Assembly: GCA_041552055.1 (NCBI GenBank) | Contig: JBFELO010000104.1 | Coordinates: forward strand, 1 to 15,434 | Source: JBFELO01 sp041552055 | GTDB lineage: Bacteria > Acidobacteriota > Thermoanaerobaculia > Thermoanaerobaculales > Sulfomarinibacteraceae | Direction: 5' to 3' | Length of the DNA: 15,434 bases | Part shown: piece by piece, positions 1-7,245 of the stretch | Layout: each line of letters begins with the position of its first letter | Position numbering within the stretch: position 1 is the stretch's first letter | The notes under the pieces: generated by a model | Seen by the model: only the letters and a program-made list of their open reading frames with translations | Databases searched by the model: none | What the model was told of the DNA's origin: nothing | Translations under genes and position numbers: made by a program

Positions 1-327
1 GGCTCGCTGGCGAGCCGGCAAGATCCCGTGGTGGCGCGTCACTGGGAGGACCGTGACATGGAGTTCCTTCAGAAACTGGGTCGCCGCCTGGTCGTGATCG
101 CGCCGACCAAGGTTGCGTTGCTCACGGCAGGAGCTGGCGACGACGGTCTGTTCGTGGTGGCGGCCGGTACGGACGTGGCGGTCGACTTGGCGGTGGTCGG
201 ACCCGAGGTGGCGCGAATGATGGGCGGGCGTGGGGGCGGTACGGGACAACTTTTTCAGGGCAGGGCGTCGAAACCGGCGGGACGGAGAGATGCCATCGCC
301 CTGCTGCGTGCCCACGTCAAGAAATAA
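1..327 (+). CDS. DHHA1-domain protein, C-terminal end (alanyl-tRNA editing/AlaX-like), partial
   Basis: The reading frame is open from the first base and stops with TAA at 325-327, so only the last 108 residues are present and the true start lies outside the window. The segment ends with a glycine-rich motif, GGRGGG followed by FQGRASKPAG, and a short terminal helix. This is the signature of the DHHA1 domain found at the C-terminus of alanyl-tRNA synthetase and of long AlaX trans-editing proteins, which clear mischarged Ser/Gly-tRNA(Ala). The preceding strands (VVIAPTKVALLTAG, LFVVAAG) fit the same domain. Which family member this is cannot be settled without the N-terminus; a stand-alone editing protein or a DHH-type phosphoesterase are the alternatives. 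Nothing suggests damage in the visible part. Confidence 0.75.
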   Translation, partial: GSLASRQDPVVARHWEDRDMEFLQKLGRRLVVIAPTKVALLTAGAGDDGLFVVAAGTDVAVDLAVVGPEVARMMGGRGGGTGQLFQGRASKPAGRRDAIALLRAHVKK

Positions 328-336
328 GTCCCGACG

Positions 337-669
337 ATGCAGCTCAACGATCTGTTGTTCGAGATTCATCGCGACCTGCCGCGCGAGGGCGTCGGTAGGG
401 ACCGTTACACCCAGCAGTAGCTGGATCAGCTGCAGACCAGGATCGACGCTGCCGGGTGCGGAGACAGGGTACGGGCCGTCAAGATGTCGATGTTCGAGAT
501 CGACTTGCCGGACGCCAGCCTCGACGTGTTGTGGGCGGAGGGAGCGATCTTCATCATCGGGTTCGAGCGCGGTCTCGCGGAGTGGCGACGGCTGATTCGA
601 CCCGGTGGTTTCATGGCGATGCACGAGATGTGTTGGTTGCGCTTCGACCCGCCGCCTCACACCCCTTGA
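337..669 (+). pseudogene. Remnant of a class I SAM-dependent methyltransferase (internal deletion, stop codon, truncated C-terminus)
   Basis: An ATG at 337 opens a 27-codon frame beginning MQLNDLLFEIHRDLPREG, the typical N-terminus of a common family of class I methyltransferases of about 250 residues. It ends at TAG 418-420. The same frame continues after the stop as LDQLQTRIDAAGCGDRV, then an SMFEIDLPDASLDVLWAEGA stretch, then RLIRPGGFMAMHE and a final MCWLRFDPPP before TGA at 667-669. The part that should sit between the two pieces, including glycine-rich motif I that binds SAM, is missing, and so are roughly the last 90 residues. The remaining motif order matches the family. From this I infer an in-frame internal deletion plus loss of the 3' end. 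A small product from ATG 484 could be translated but would have no SAM site. Confidence 0.8.
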
Positions 670-849
670 CTCGTGCGGATCCTGCCCATGTAGTTTGACC
701 AGGCGGATCAGGACACCGCTGAAGATTCACTCGCGGTCCTCGTATCCGTGCCCGTCTCCGCATCCGATTCGCACGTGGTCTTGCCGGGCACGGATACGGA
801 TACGGAGACTGATACTCCCCAAGAGTCAAGTGGTTTGACGGGGTCCGGG
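670..849. other. Intergenic gap between the pseudogene and the VWFA operon
   Basis: No coding frame with recognisable protein features was found here. The segment separates the plus-strand remnant from the minus-strand VWFA gene that ends at 850. It contains the hexamer-based inverted repeat listed separately. The missing 3' part of the methyltransferase could not be found in any of the three forward frames. Confidence 0.6.
741..825. repeat. Inverted repeat made of CGG-NNN hexamers
   Basis: Arms CGTATCCGTGCCCG (741-754) and CGGGCACGGATACG (785-798) are perfect 14-base inverted copies separated by 30 bases. Both sides continue as degenerate six-base repeats. The right side reads CGGGCA, CGGATA, CGGATA, CGGAGA, CTGATA, and the left side, on the other strand, reads CGGATG, CGGAGA, CGGGCA, CGGATA. 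There is no T-run next to the stem on either strand, so it is not a canonical intrinsic terminator. Its position between converging transcription units would still allow it to act as a bidirectional hairpin or RNA-stabilising element. It may belong to a dispersed repeat family, which one window cannot show. Confidence 0.7.
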
Positions 850-2055
850 CTAGAGATCCAGGTAGCCCTCGTGTGTTCGGACGACCACGCCGAGACGGTT
901 GACGCGCACCTCCACCCGGCGCCAGCTGCCGTCGTTGCGCCGCTGGTCAGGGTAGTAGCCTAGAGCGTACTGCTCCCGCAGCTCGCGCAGGATCTCGATG
1001 AACATCGGCTCGATCTCCGCAGATGAGTGAGCCGGAATGATCCTGCCGCCGCTCTGCTCGACCAGCTCGCGCAGGGCCGCATCCTGCTTGCGGTAGTCGG
1101 CCGGCGTGTGCCAGGCTGAAGCCAGATCCGGGCGCTTGTCGGCGTCGGGGGATTCGCCGGGGCGCAGGAGCCGTATCCAGTACACCATCGCCTGGCTCCG
1201 CCGCGCGTGGCTCAGCACCGCTTCGCCGTCGAGCGCGCTGTGGTGGTCGACGCCGTCACTCAGCAGAACCACGAGGCGACGGCCCTGACGGCTCTCCAGG
1301 AACTTGAGGGCACTGTACAGATTGTCGTTGACCGCAGTGCCGCCGAGCCCAACCGCTCCTGTGAGTCCCGCGGCCAACACCTCCGGGATGCCGGAAAAGA
1401 CCGTGCTGTTCTGGAGCACGTCGGAGAACACCATGACCTTGCCGTGGTCCAGCTGTCTCATCCCGCGTATGAACGCGGTTGCGCCGGCTCGCGCCGCCTC
1501 CAGCTTCGCCCCGAACATGCTCGCACTGGCGTCGATCAGCAGGACTGCGGTGAACGGGACGTCTCCGCCCTCGAAGGTCACCAACCGTTGTGCTCGGCCT
1601 TCGTCGAGGATCGTGAAGTCGCCGCGTTCGAGGTCCCGTACCCGCTCGCCGCCCTCGGTGACGGTCACGTACAGCTGTTGCAGTTCGACCTCGAACTCTC
1701 CGTTGATCGGCACCGGCACGGTCGTCACCGAATGGCGTGCCTGCCTGCCGTTGACGTCCGTGGCCACAACCTCGAAGGTGTGCGGCAGGTTCTCTTCGCC
1801 GAGGTTCACGCGCATCCGGTACGGTGGCGCACTCAGCATACCGACCGGCCGACCGTCGACGAAAAACACGACGTCCTTGATCGGATCCTGCGACAGGACC
1901 TCGGCTTCCACCTCGACGTTGCCGATCACCGCGTCGCCGTCCTTGGGCGTGACGAGATAGGCCCAGATCTGGTCGTCGTCGGCGTCCGCCGACAGCAGTG
2001 CCCCGATCATCACGAGCCCGCAAGCGAGCCAGCAAAGCGCGGAGAAGCGTTTCAC
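850..2055 (-). CDS. Exported VWFA-related protein with Ig-like domain and intact MIDAS
   Basis: This 401-residue protein starts at GTG 2055, whose last two bases form part of the TGA of the upstream gene (GTGA overlap); a GGAAGG ribosome site lies 7 bases before it. Residues 1-24 form a signal peptide (MKRFSALCWLACGLVMIGAL then a polar region). Residues about 33-115 are an Ig-like strand-rich domain (VTPKDGDAV, PIKDVVFFVDGRPVG, HTFEVVATDVNG). Residues 120-165 match the entry segment of the VWFA-related family (FEVELQQLYVTV, DFTILDEG). The VWA domain follows, with complete metal-site residues D175-x-S177-x-S179, T240 and D267 (LLSDGVD). The C-terminus YALGYYP and VRVNRLGVVVRTHEGY is typical of the family and ends on schedule. 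Location is inferred to be periplasmic or cell surface, with a metal-dependent protein-binding role. The specific partner is unknown; the two co-translated neighbours are the first candidates. Confidence 0.9.
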   Translation of the reverse strand: MKRFSALCWLACGLVMIGALLSADADDDQIWAYLVTPKDGDAVIGNVEVEAEVLSQDPIKDVVFFVDGRPVGMLSAPPYRMRVNLGEENLPHTFEVVATDVNGRQARHSVTTVPVPINGEFEVELQQLYVTVTEGGERVRDLERGDFTILDEGRAQRLVTFEGGDVPFTAVLLIDASASMFGAKLEAARAGATAFIRGMRQLDHGKVMVFSDVLQNSTVFSGIPEVLAAGLTGAVGLGGTAVNDNLYSALKFLESRQGRRLVVLLSDGVDHHSALDGEAVLSHARRSQAMVYWIRLLRPGESPDADKRPDLASAWHTPADYRKQDAALRELVEQSGGRIIPAHSSAEIEPMFIEILRELREQYALGYYPDQRRNDGSWRRVEVRVNRLGVVVRTHEGYLDL

Positions 2056-5000
2056 TGCAGCGCCTTCCGGAGAGCCGCGACCCCCTCCTCCTCTGCGGCG
2101 ATTAGGATCGAGCGAACCCGGTCCGCATCGATGTCCGGCCACATGGAGTATCGGTACCGCGGCGACGTGGTCTGTCGCGCCCCGCGGGCCCCGAGTAGCT
2201 CTATCTCGGCTGTCGCTTCCCGGGGCTTCTGGGCTCGGTCGAGGGCGTGTGCCAGCAGAATCCTCAGACGCTGGTTTCCCGGGTTGTCGGCCATCGCCTC
2301 GCGCAGCAGAAGATCGGCCTCTCCGACTCGACCCTGGTCGACGAGGAGTCGGCCGAGCTCCTGGTAGGCCACCGTCCGGATCCACTGCGGTGAGGAGGGT
2401 GTGAGCAGGCCACGAAGCAGCTCTTCGGCGGCGCTGTCCCCGCCGGTGCGCTCCCGGTTGAGGGCGAGACGCAGCCTTCCCTCGTAATTGTCGGGGTGGA
2501 CCTTGACCAGCTGCTTGAGCTCTTCCACCGCCTCTGCCGGATATCCCGTTCGTTCGTACAACGCCCCGAGCCCGAGCATTGCCGCGGCGCTGTTCGGAAC
2601 CTCCTCGACGGCAAACTGGAGCACCTCTCGTGCGTGCTGGAGCTGCCCCGTTTGGGCGAGGTGTCTCGCGAGATCGAGCAGCATGCACTCGGTGAAACCG
2701 TCCGGCGGATCCCATCCACGGATCGAGGGCGCCATGCGGGCCATCATGGCGGCCATCTGCCACGAGTGCTGCGCCAGCTTGGTCTCGCGGCGCGACAGGT
2801 ACCAGCGATACATGTCACGGTGCAGGAAGGCCACCGCCATCAGGCTGGGCGGGTGGCTCTTGGCCAACGACAGGGTCGTGATCCGCTCGATCGCGAAGAG
2901 CTGGCGCCAACGACGGCCCGACGCCGCCACCTCGACCGGCCGCTCGAGTTCTGCAAGATTCCGCTTGGCGGCCAACGCATCCCCCTCCGACCACAGACGG
3001 AGGGCTTCGATGTAGGCGGTACGCATCGCCTCCTGGTCGAGATCCTCGGCCGTCTGTTGGCCCATCCGAGGCGGCATCGACAGCGATGTGACGGCCCGGG
3101 GCGCGGCCGGATCGGTCCACACGAGAGAGTCGCCCTGGTCGTGAATCAGCACCGGCAGCGATTGCGACACGGTCTGCCCGGTATCGCTGTCCGTAACAAG
3201 GATCTCGAGTCGGTACTCTCCCGCCGGAACGTCCGGAGCGGCGACCGACGCGCGGTAGAAGGCGAGGTTCTGGGACGATGGGATCGGTAGGCCCACATCC
3301 AGGTGCGGATCGATGATTGGACGACCGACGCGATCCACCAGACGGGCGGAGGCTTGCCTCCCGGCTGAGAGCTCCGAGCCTCCGATCACGATCTCGAGCG
3401 GATCCTCGGACCGCCATGCCGGCATTGCCGCGGGCCACGACTCGATCCCCTGGATCGAGTCCTTCACAGCCACGAGCTCCAGATCATGTTGGCCGACGAT
3501 CTCCCAGCTGTCCTCGGGCTCTGCGACCAGCGGCGGAAAGAGGAACGGGTCCGTGCCGATGTCGGATCGCACGTCCAGGTCGCGGCGGGCGAGGAAGAAC
3601 CGATGACTTTTCCGATTTCGGACCAGGATCCGGAACGAGTACATGCCGGGTGGCGCGCGCAGGTCACCGACGAACTTCAGACCGGTCTCCTCGATCTTCT
3701 GTGCCCACGGGCGGCCGTCGATGACCAACCCCTCGGAGAGGTGGCCTACCACGGTACCCGTGCCGTCCACCAGGTAGCCGTACACCTCGATCGGGATCGG
3801 CAGGACGCGCGAGCCGGTGAGAAGTTCGCCGCCGTCGACCTCGACGATGACCTTGATCGAGACCTGCTCCGCGCCCGCAATCGGGCCGCTCGTCGTCCAG
3901 ACAACGGCGCCGTCGACCTCGCCGCCGCTCTGGCCCGACAGCAGCAGGGCCGCGCCGCGGGCCCCAACGCCACCCAGCGCCAGAGACTCGACAGGGCCGG
4001 TCGGAGGCGGGGCATCAGGGTCTCCGCCAACGAAGTGCTCCTGCTCGGAGGTCGATCCCTCGGCCGGGGCGGGAGAACCGTCTTCCGACGGCGCTCCCGT
4101 GTTGGCCGGCGCTTCCGGATCTCGAGACTCCGGCGCCACCTGCTTTTGCCCTCGCACCATCGGTGACTCCGGATCCGTCCACACGAGCAGGTCGGCGCGG
4201 TCATGGATCAACACTGGCAACCACTGTGAGGTCGATGCACTCGTTTCCCCGTCCGTGACGACGATCTCGAGTCGGTACTCCCCTTCGGGAATCTCGGGTG
4301 GCGCGACGGTTGCGCGTCGGAAAGCCAGCCCGTGGGAGGTGGTCACGAGCGGACCCACCTCGAGGTCGACATCGAGAAGCGGCGGCCCCAGACGACTCGT
4401 CAGTCGTGCGGACACACGCCGGTTATCGGCCAGATCGGTGCCGCCGAGCACCACCTCCAGCGGGACGCCGGCCCGCCACATCGGCATCGCGGACGGCCAT
4501 GGAGCGATTCCAGGTGCGGCGTCGTGCTCCCCGGTCACCTGCAGACCGTGCTGGAGAGCGATCACCCAGCTGTCCGTCCGATCCGCCACCAGCGGAGGCA
4601 GCAAGAACTGCGGGTCGGGTTCGGAGGTGGGTGCGTCCACGACACATCGGCCGAGGAAGTATCGCTGTGTCTGGCGGTTTCGGATCAGGACACGGAAGGA
4701 GAATCTGCCCGGGGGAGCCGGGAGTTCAGCTACGAACCTGATGCCGGTGTCCTCGATGAGTTGGGCATGGTGGAGGCTCTCGATAGGGATCTCCTGCGAC
4801 AGGTGGCCCACCACGGCACCCGCATCGTCCACGAGATAGCCGTAGACGTCCAACGCGATTGGTACGTCGTGCGAGCCGATCAGGAGACCGCGACCCTCGA
4901 CCTCGACATAGAATCGGATCGAGACGCGATCGTCGCCCGCCCGGACACCACTCACGGTCCAGGTCACGGCGCCATCGACATCTCCCTCCCCCTCGTCAGA

Positions 5001-5252
5001 CAGCAGCGGGGATACGTTACGGCCGCCGACGCCATCGAGCGGCAGTGCTTCGATCGGGTCGGGTCGTGATGCGTGCCGATTCGATGCTGCGCTCGACTGT
5101 GGCTCCGGCGCCGAGGTTTCGGTTGCGGCTTGCGGGCTGTCCGAGGACGCCCACTCGGTCGGGCCGGCGATCAGGCACGGCTGGGCGGCGAGCCACAGCA
5201 CGACCGCTGCCGCTGCTCGGCGGCAGAGGTTCGAAACGACTCTGGAGCTCAC
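2052..5252 (-). CDS. Large exported protein with an internally duplicated module and TPR-like C-terminus
   Basis: A 1066-residue protein begins at GTG 5252, overlapping the upstream stop as GTGA; a weak GAGGG lies upstream. Residues 1-30 look like a signal peptide (RRAAAAVVLWLAAQPCLIAG), followed by a Ser/Ala/Pro-rich stretch to about 65. Residues 67-362 and 421-716 are two copies of the same module, ending in PVLIHD and LVWTDP in each; 28 of 40 residues agree by eye between 322-361 and 676-715. A Pro/Glu-rich linker (363-420) joins them. From about 740 to 1020 there are paired helices with TPR character (AAAMLGLGALYERTGYPAEA, AYQELGRLLVDQGRVGEADL), suggesting a protein-docking tail. No catalytic motif was recognised. 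I do not recognise a named family for the whole protein. Sandwiched between two VWFA proteins, it could be the scaffold of an extracytoplasmic complex. Confidence 0.85.
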   Translation of the reverse strand: MSSRVVSNLCRRAAAAVVLWLAAQPCLIAGPTEWASSDSPQAATETSAPEPQSSAASNRHASRPDPIEALPLDGVGGRNVSPLLSDEGEGDVDGAVTWTVSGVRAGDDRVSIRFYVEVEGRGLLIGSHDVPIALDVYGYLVDDAGAVVGHLSQEIPIESLHHAQLIEDTGIRFVAELPAPPGRFSFRVLIRNRQTQRYFLGRCVVDAPTSEPDPQFLLPPLVADRTDSWVIALQHGLQVTGEHDAAPGIAPWPSAMPMWRAGVPLEVVLGGTDLADNRRVSARLTSRLGPPLLDVDLEVGPLVTTSHGLAFRRATVAPPEIPEGEYRLEIVVTDGETSASTSQWLPVLIHDRADLLVWTDPESPMVRGQKQVAPESRDPEAPANTGAPSEDGSPAPAEGSTSEQEHFVGGDPDAPPPTGPVESLALGGVGARGAALLLSGQSGGEVDGAVVWTTSGPIAGAEQVSIKVIVEVDGGELLTGSRVLPIPIEVYGYLVDGTGTVVGHLSEGLVIDGRPWAQKIEETGLKFVGDLRAPPGMYSFRILVRNRKSHRFFLARRDLDVRSDIGTDPFLFPPLVAEPEDSWEIVGQHDLELVAVKDSIQGIESWPAAMPAWRSEDPLEIVIGGSELSAGRQASARLVDRVGRPIIDPHLDVGLPIPSSQNLAFYRASVAAPDVPAGEYRLEILVTDSDTGQTVSQSLPVLIHDQGDSLVWTDPAAPRAVTSLSMPPRMGQQTAEDLDQEAMRTAYIEALRLWSEGDALAAKRNLAELERPVEVAASGRRWRQLFAIERITTLSLAKSHPPSLMAVAFLHRDMYRWYLSRRETKLAQHSWQMAAMMARMAPSIRGWDPPDGFTECMLLDLARHLAQTGQLQHAREVLQFAVEEVPNSAAAMLGLGALYERTGYPAEAVEELKQLVKVHPDNYEGRLRLALNRERTGGDSAAEELLRGLLTPSSPQWIRTVAYQELGRLLVDQGRVGEADLLLREAMADNPGNQRLRILLAHALDRAQKPREATAEIELLGARGARQTTSPRYRYSMWPDIDADRVRSILIAAEEEGVAALRKALQ
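3105..3992 (-). repeat. Module copy B of the duplicated exported protein
   Basis: This segment encodes residues 421-716, the second copy. Landmarks are VYGYLVDGTGTVVGHLS, YSFRILVRNRKSHRFFL, GEYRLEILVTD and LVWTDP. The two copies share short exact DNA stretches, such as GATCTCGAGTCGGTACTC on the plus strand (in copy A near 4263 and copy B near 3211), but have diverged elsewhere. This points to an old duplication rather than a recent or assembly-generated one. Confidence 0.8.
4167..5054 (-). repeat. Module copy A of the duplicated exported protein
   Basis: This segment encodes residues 67-362, the first copy of the duplicated module. It runs from an LPLDGVGGRN-like start, through VYGYLVDDAGAVVGHLS and FSFRVLIRNR, to GEYRLEIVVTD and PVLIHD. 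The strand-rich pattern suggests two or more beta-sandwich domains. It aligns colinearly with copy B without large gaps. Confidence 0.8.
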
Positions 5253-7063
5253 CCGGCCTGACCCTCGCGATCGGTGCCCACGACGACGTCGACATACGCG
5301 GTCGATTCCAGCATCGAGTTGTTGTCCCGGATGCTGATAGCGATCCGGTGCGGTCCCTTCCGGAGCACCATGCCGAGGACGAATCCGGCCTGCTGAGCGA
5401 CCGCGGAGAGGAGTCGATCGTTGGCGATCTCGATGGGATACACGCGATCGTGAACGTCGGACAGCCGACCTTCTTCGTCGCGAACCACCGAGAACACCGA
5501 GATCTGAGCCGCGTGATGGTCCGCCTCGGGCATCAGCACGAGGTCACCGATCGGGATCCGGATCATCACCGGCACCAGGAAGCCGCCCTCGCTCCGTGGC
5601 TCCTGCGACTGGGTCTCGAGCGCGATGCCGAGCGGGTTGTCCGCGACTCCGAGCGTTGCAGCCGCAAGCGTACGGTCGATCATACGGTCTCGTTCAGCGG
5701 TGTGTCGGTAGCCCTGGCGGTGGCGGATCTTCGCGCCGTCGCGGCGCACGTTGACGGTGATCTTGTGGTACTTGCCGTCCCCCGGTGACGGTGGCGTGTA
5801 TCCCAGCGAGTAGTACGTCCCGAGCTCGGTCGAGACCTGGTTGAGCTGTCGATCGAGGTTCCTGTTATCCGCCAGCGTACGGCCGCCAGTGGACTCCGAC
5901 ATCATGTCCAGCGCGTCCTCCTCGCCCCATATATCGGTGAAGCCGGACACGCGGGAGGCATCGCGGCCACGAGTCTCGGTCGACGAGATTCGCTCCACTC
6001 CCGCGCCGAGCGAGCTGACCGTGTAAAAGCTGATCCGCTGGCTGTTGGCGAAATGGAGCAGTTTTTCGAGTTCGAGCGTGATGTCGTACTGGGTCGCCTC
6101 CATCATGGGATTGACGCCCTCGCGACGAGCGGTGCCTGGGAAGAGCTCCTGGTAGGCGAGAAAAAGGTCCTCACCCGGCCGGGTGTCCAGGCCGCCGACC
6201 CACAGCACGGCCTTGCGCCCGGGGACGCCGTGCAGATAACCGACGAACTGCTCGAGCGCGTCCAGGCTGGCGCGGCTGCGCGTGTACTTGTTCCTGGCCA
6301 GGGCGTGGATCTCCGGCAGGAAGTCGTGGTCCAAAGGCTGATTATCGGGCTCGTTGAACTGCGGTGGTCGCGGATTCCCGCCTTCGCCACCGAAGGGTTG
6401 CGGCTTGGTGTCCAGCCATTCGCGGATCTGGTCCCGTTGATCGGTCGTCGCGCTCTGCATCTGGCGGAACAGCGCCTGCTCCTCGCGTGCGGGACTGATG
6501 ACCGACATATTCCGTATCTCGTCCAGGGCGACGAGCAGCCGACTGTTGTTATCGGAGAAATCCGATGCGACGTGCAACTCACCGTCGAACTGCACCAGCA
6601 TCGTCTTCACGTTCGGCGGCAGCGGTTGTTCCAGGAACTCGCGCAGGTGGGCGAGCACGGCCGTACGGCGTCGCGCGTCGGTATCCAGATCGTCTATGTA
6701 CAACGCCAGGTACAGCTCCTGGTGGGGCACCGCGGGGACCGTCGATACGGCGCCACCACCTTCGGGCTGCTCCAGTGACGGGAGCGAGGCGAAGAAGTGG
6801 CTCACCTCGACCTGCTCACCGTCCTCGAGCACCTCGAAGTCGGCCTCGGTCAGGCCGGGAATCGGTCTGCCCTCCTTGTCGGTCACCACGACCTCGACGT
6901 TGACCAGCGGCACGTCGACCGGCATGAAGAACGCGGTCGAGGGCTGATCGACCTGGTCTTCGGCGGTGACCCATCCGATCGTGAGGACGGTCGAAACCAG
7001 CGCGACGAAAGCAACTGCCTGCCGCCGACTGACTGCACATCGAGAGTCGTTACAGTAGATCAT
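5249..7063 (-). CDS. Exported VWFA-related protein with degenerate metal site
   Basis: The 604-residue frame starts at ATG 7063, with AAGGTGG (7070-7076) 6 bases upstream; the frame extends further but without family similarity. Residues 16-34 form a hydrophobic signal segment (AVAFVALVSTVLTIGWVTA). Residues 51-92 carry the family entry segment (VPLVNVEVVVTDKEGRPIPG, DFEVLEDGEQVEVSHF). The VWA domain begins with LALYIDDLDTD (119-129): the usual DxSxS is replaced by DDLDTD. Later parts include GRKAVLWVGGLDT (282-294), ISFYTVSS (344-351) and GTYYSLGYTPP (415-425). Residues about 490-596 form a strand-rich C-terminal cap that resembles part of the modules in the next gene. The family is strongly expanded in Acidobacteriota; its biochemical role is not established. 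First gene of the three-gene operon. Confidence 0.9.
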   Translation of the reverse strand: MIYCNDSRCAVSRRQAVAFVALVSTVLTIGWVTAEDQVDQPSTAFFMPVDVPLVNVEVVVTDKEGRPIPGLTEADFEVLEDGEQVEVSHFFASLPSLEQPEGGGAVSTVPAVPHQELYLALYIDDLDTDARRRTAVLAHLREFLEQPLPPNVKTMLVQFDGELHVASDFSDNNSRLLVALDEIRNMSVISPAREEQALFRQMQSATTDQRDQIREWLDTKPQPFGGEGGNPRPPQFNEPDNQPLDHDFLPEIHALARNKYTRSRASLDALEQFVGYLHGVPGRKAVLWVGGLDTRPGEDLFLAYQELFPGTARREGVNPMMEATQYDITLELEKLLHFANSQRISFYTVSSLGAGVERISSTETRGRDASRVSGFTDIWGEEDALDMMSESTGGRTLADNRNLDRQLNQVSTELGTYYSLGYTPPSPGDGKYHKITVNVRRDGAKIRHRQGYRHTAERDRMIDRTLAAATLGVADNPLGIALETQSQEPRSEGGFLVPVMIRIPIGDLVLMPEADHHAAQISVFSVVRDEEGRLSDVHDRVYPIEIANDRLLSAVAQQAGFVLGMVLRKGPHRIAISIRDNNSMLESTAYVDVVVGTDREGQAG

Positions 7064-7069
7064 GATCGA

Positions 7070-7150
7070 CCACCTTACCACCGTGGCGCGCCGCCGAAAA
7101 GCCCACGGCTGCAACCGACCACGAAATAGTAAACTGTTCGAGCGTCTCAA
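7070..7150 (-). promoter_or_regulatory. Candidate promoter and ribosome site of the VWFA operon
   Basis: On the minus strand TTGAGA (7145-7150) and TATTTC (7123-7128) are 16 bases apart, which would place transcription start near 7116, about 50 bases before the ATG at 7063. AAGGTGG at 7070-7076 is a good Shine-Dalgarno match with a 6-base spacer. The -10 match is weak, so the promoter is tentative; the ribosome site is convincing. Confidence 0.35.
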
Positions 7151-7215
7151 CTGGCTGTCGCCCATCGAGAGGGGGGCGCTGGGACGCGATCTCTCCCGTC
7201 GGACATCTGGCCGGC

Positions 7216-7229
7216 GGCATGCGCATGCC
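7216..7229. other. 14-base perfect palindrome after the decarboxylase-like gene
   Basis: GGCATGCGCATGCC reads the same on both strands and sits 17 bases beyond the stop of the minus-strand decarboxylase-like gene. It can fold only as a short stem with a four-base loop and is not followed by a T-run, so a terminator role is doubtful. A protein-binding site or chance are equally possible. Confidence 0.4.
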
Positions 7230-7245
7230 CTGACGTACGGTCGCT

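Noticed and set aside
484..669. Independent 61-residue gene within the methyltransferase remnant
   Set aside because: It is the C-terminal half of a methyltransferase core in the same frame as the upstream piece, without a SAM site or a clear ribosome site of its own.
1207..2367. Plus-strand open frame of 386 codons across the VWFA/TPR gene junction
   Set aside because: It is antisense to both genes and crosses their coupled boundary; no domain visible.
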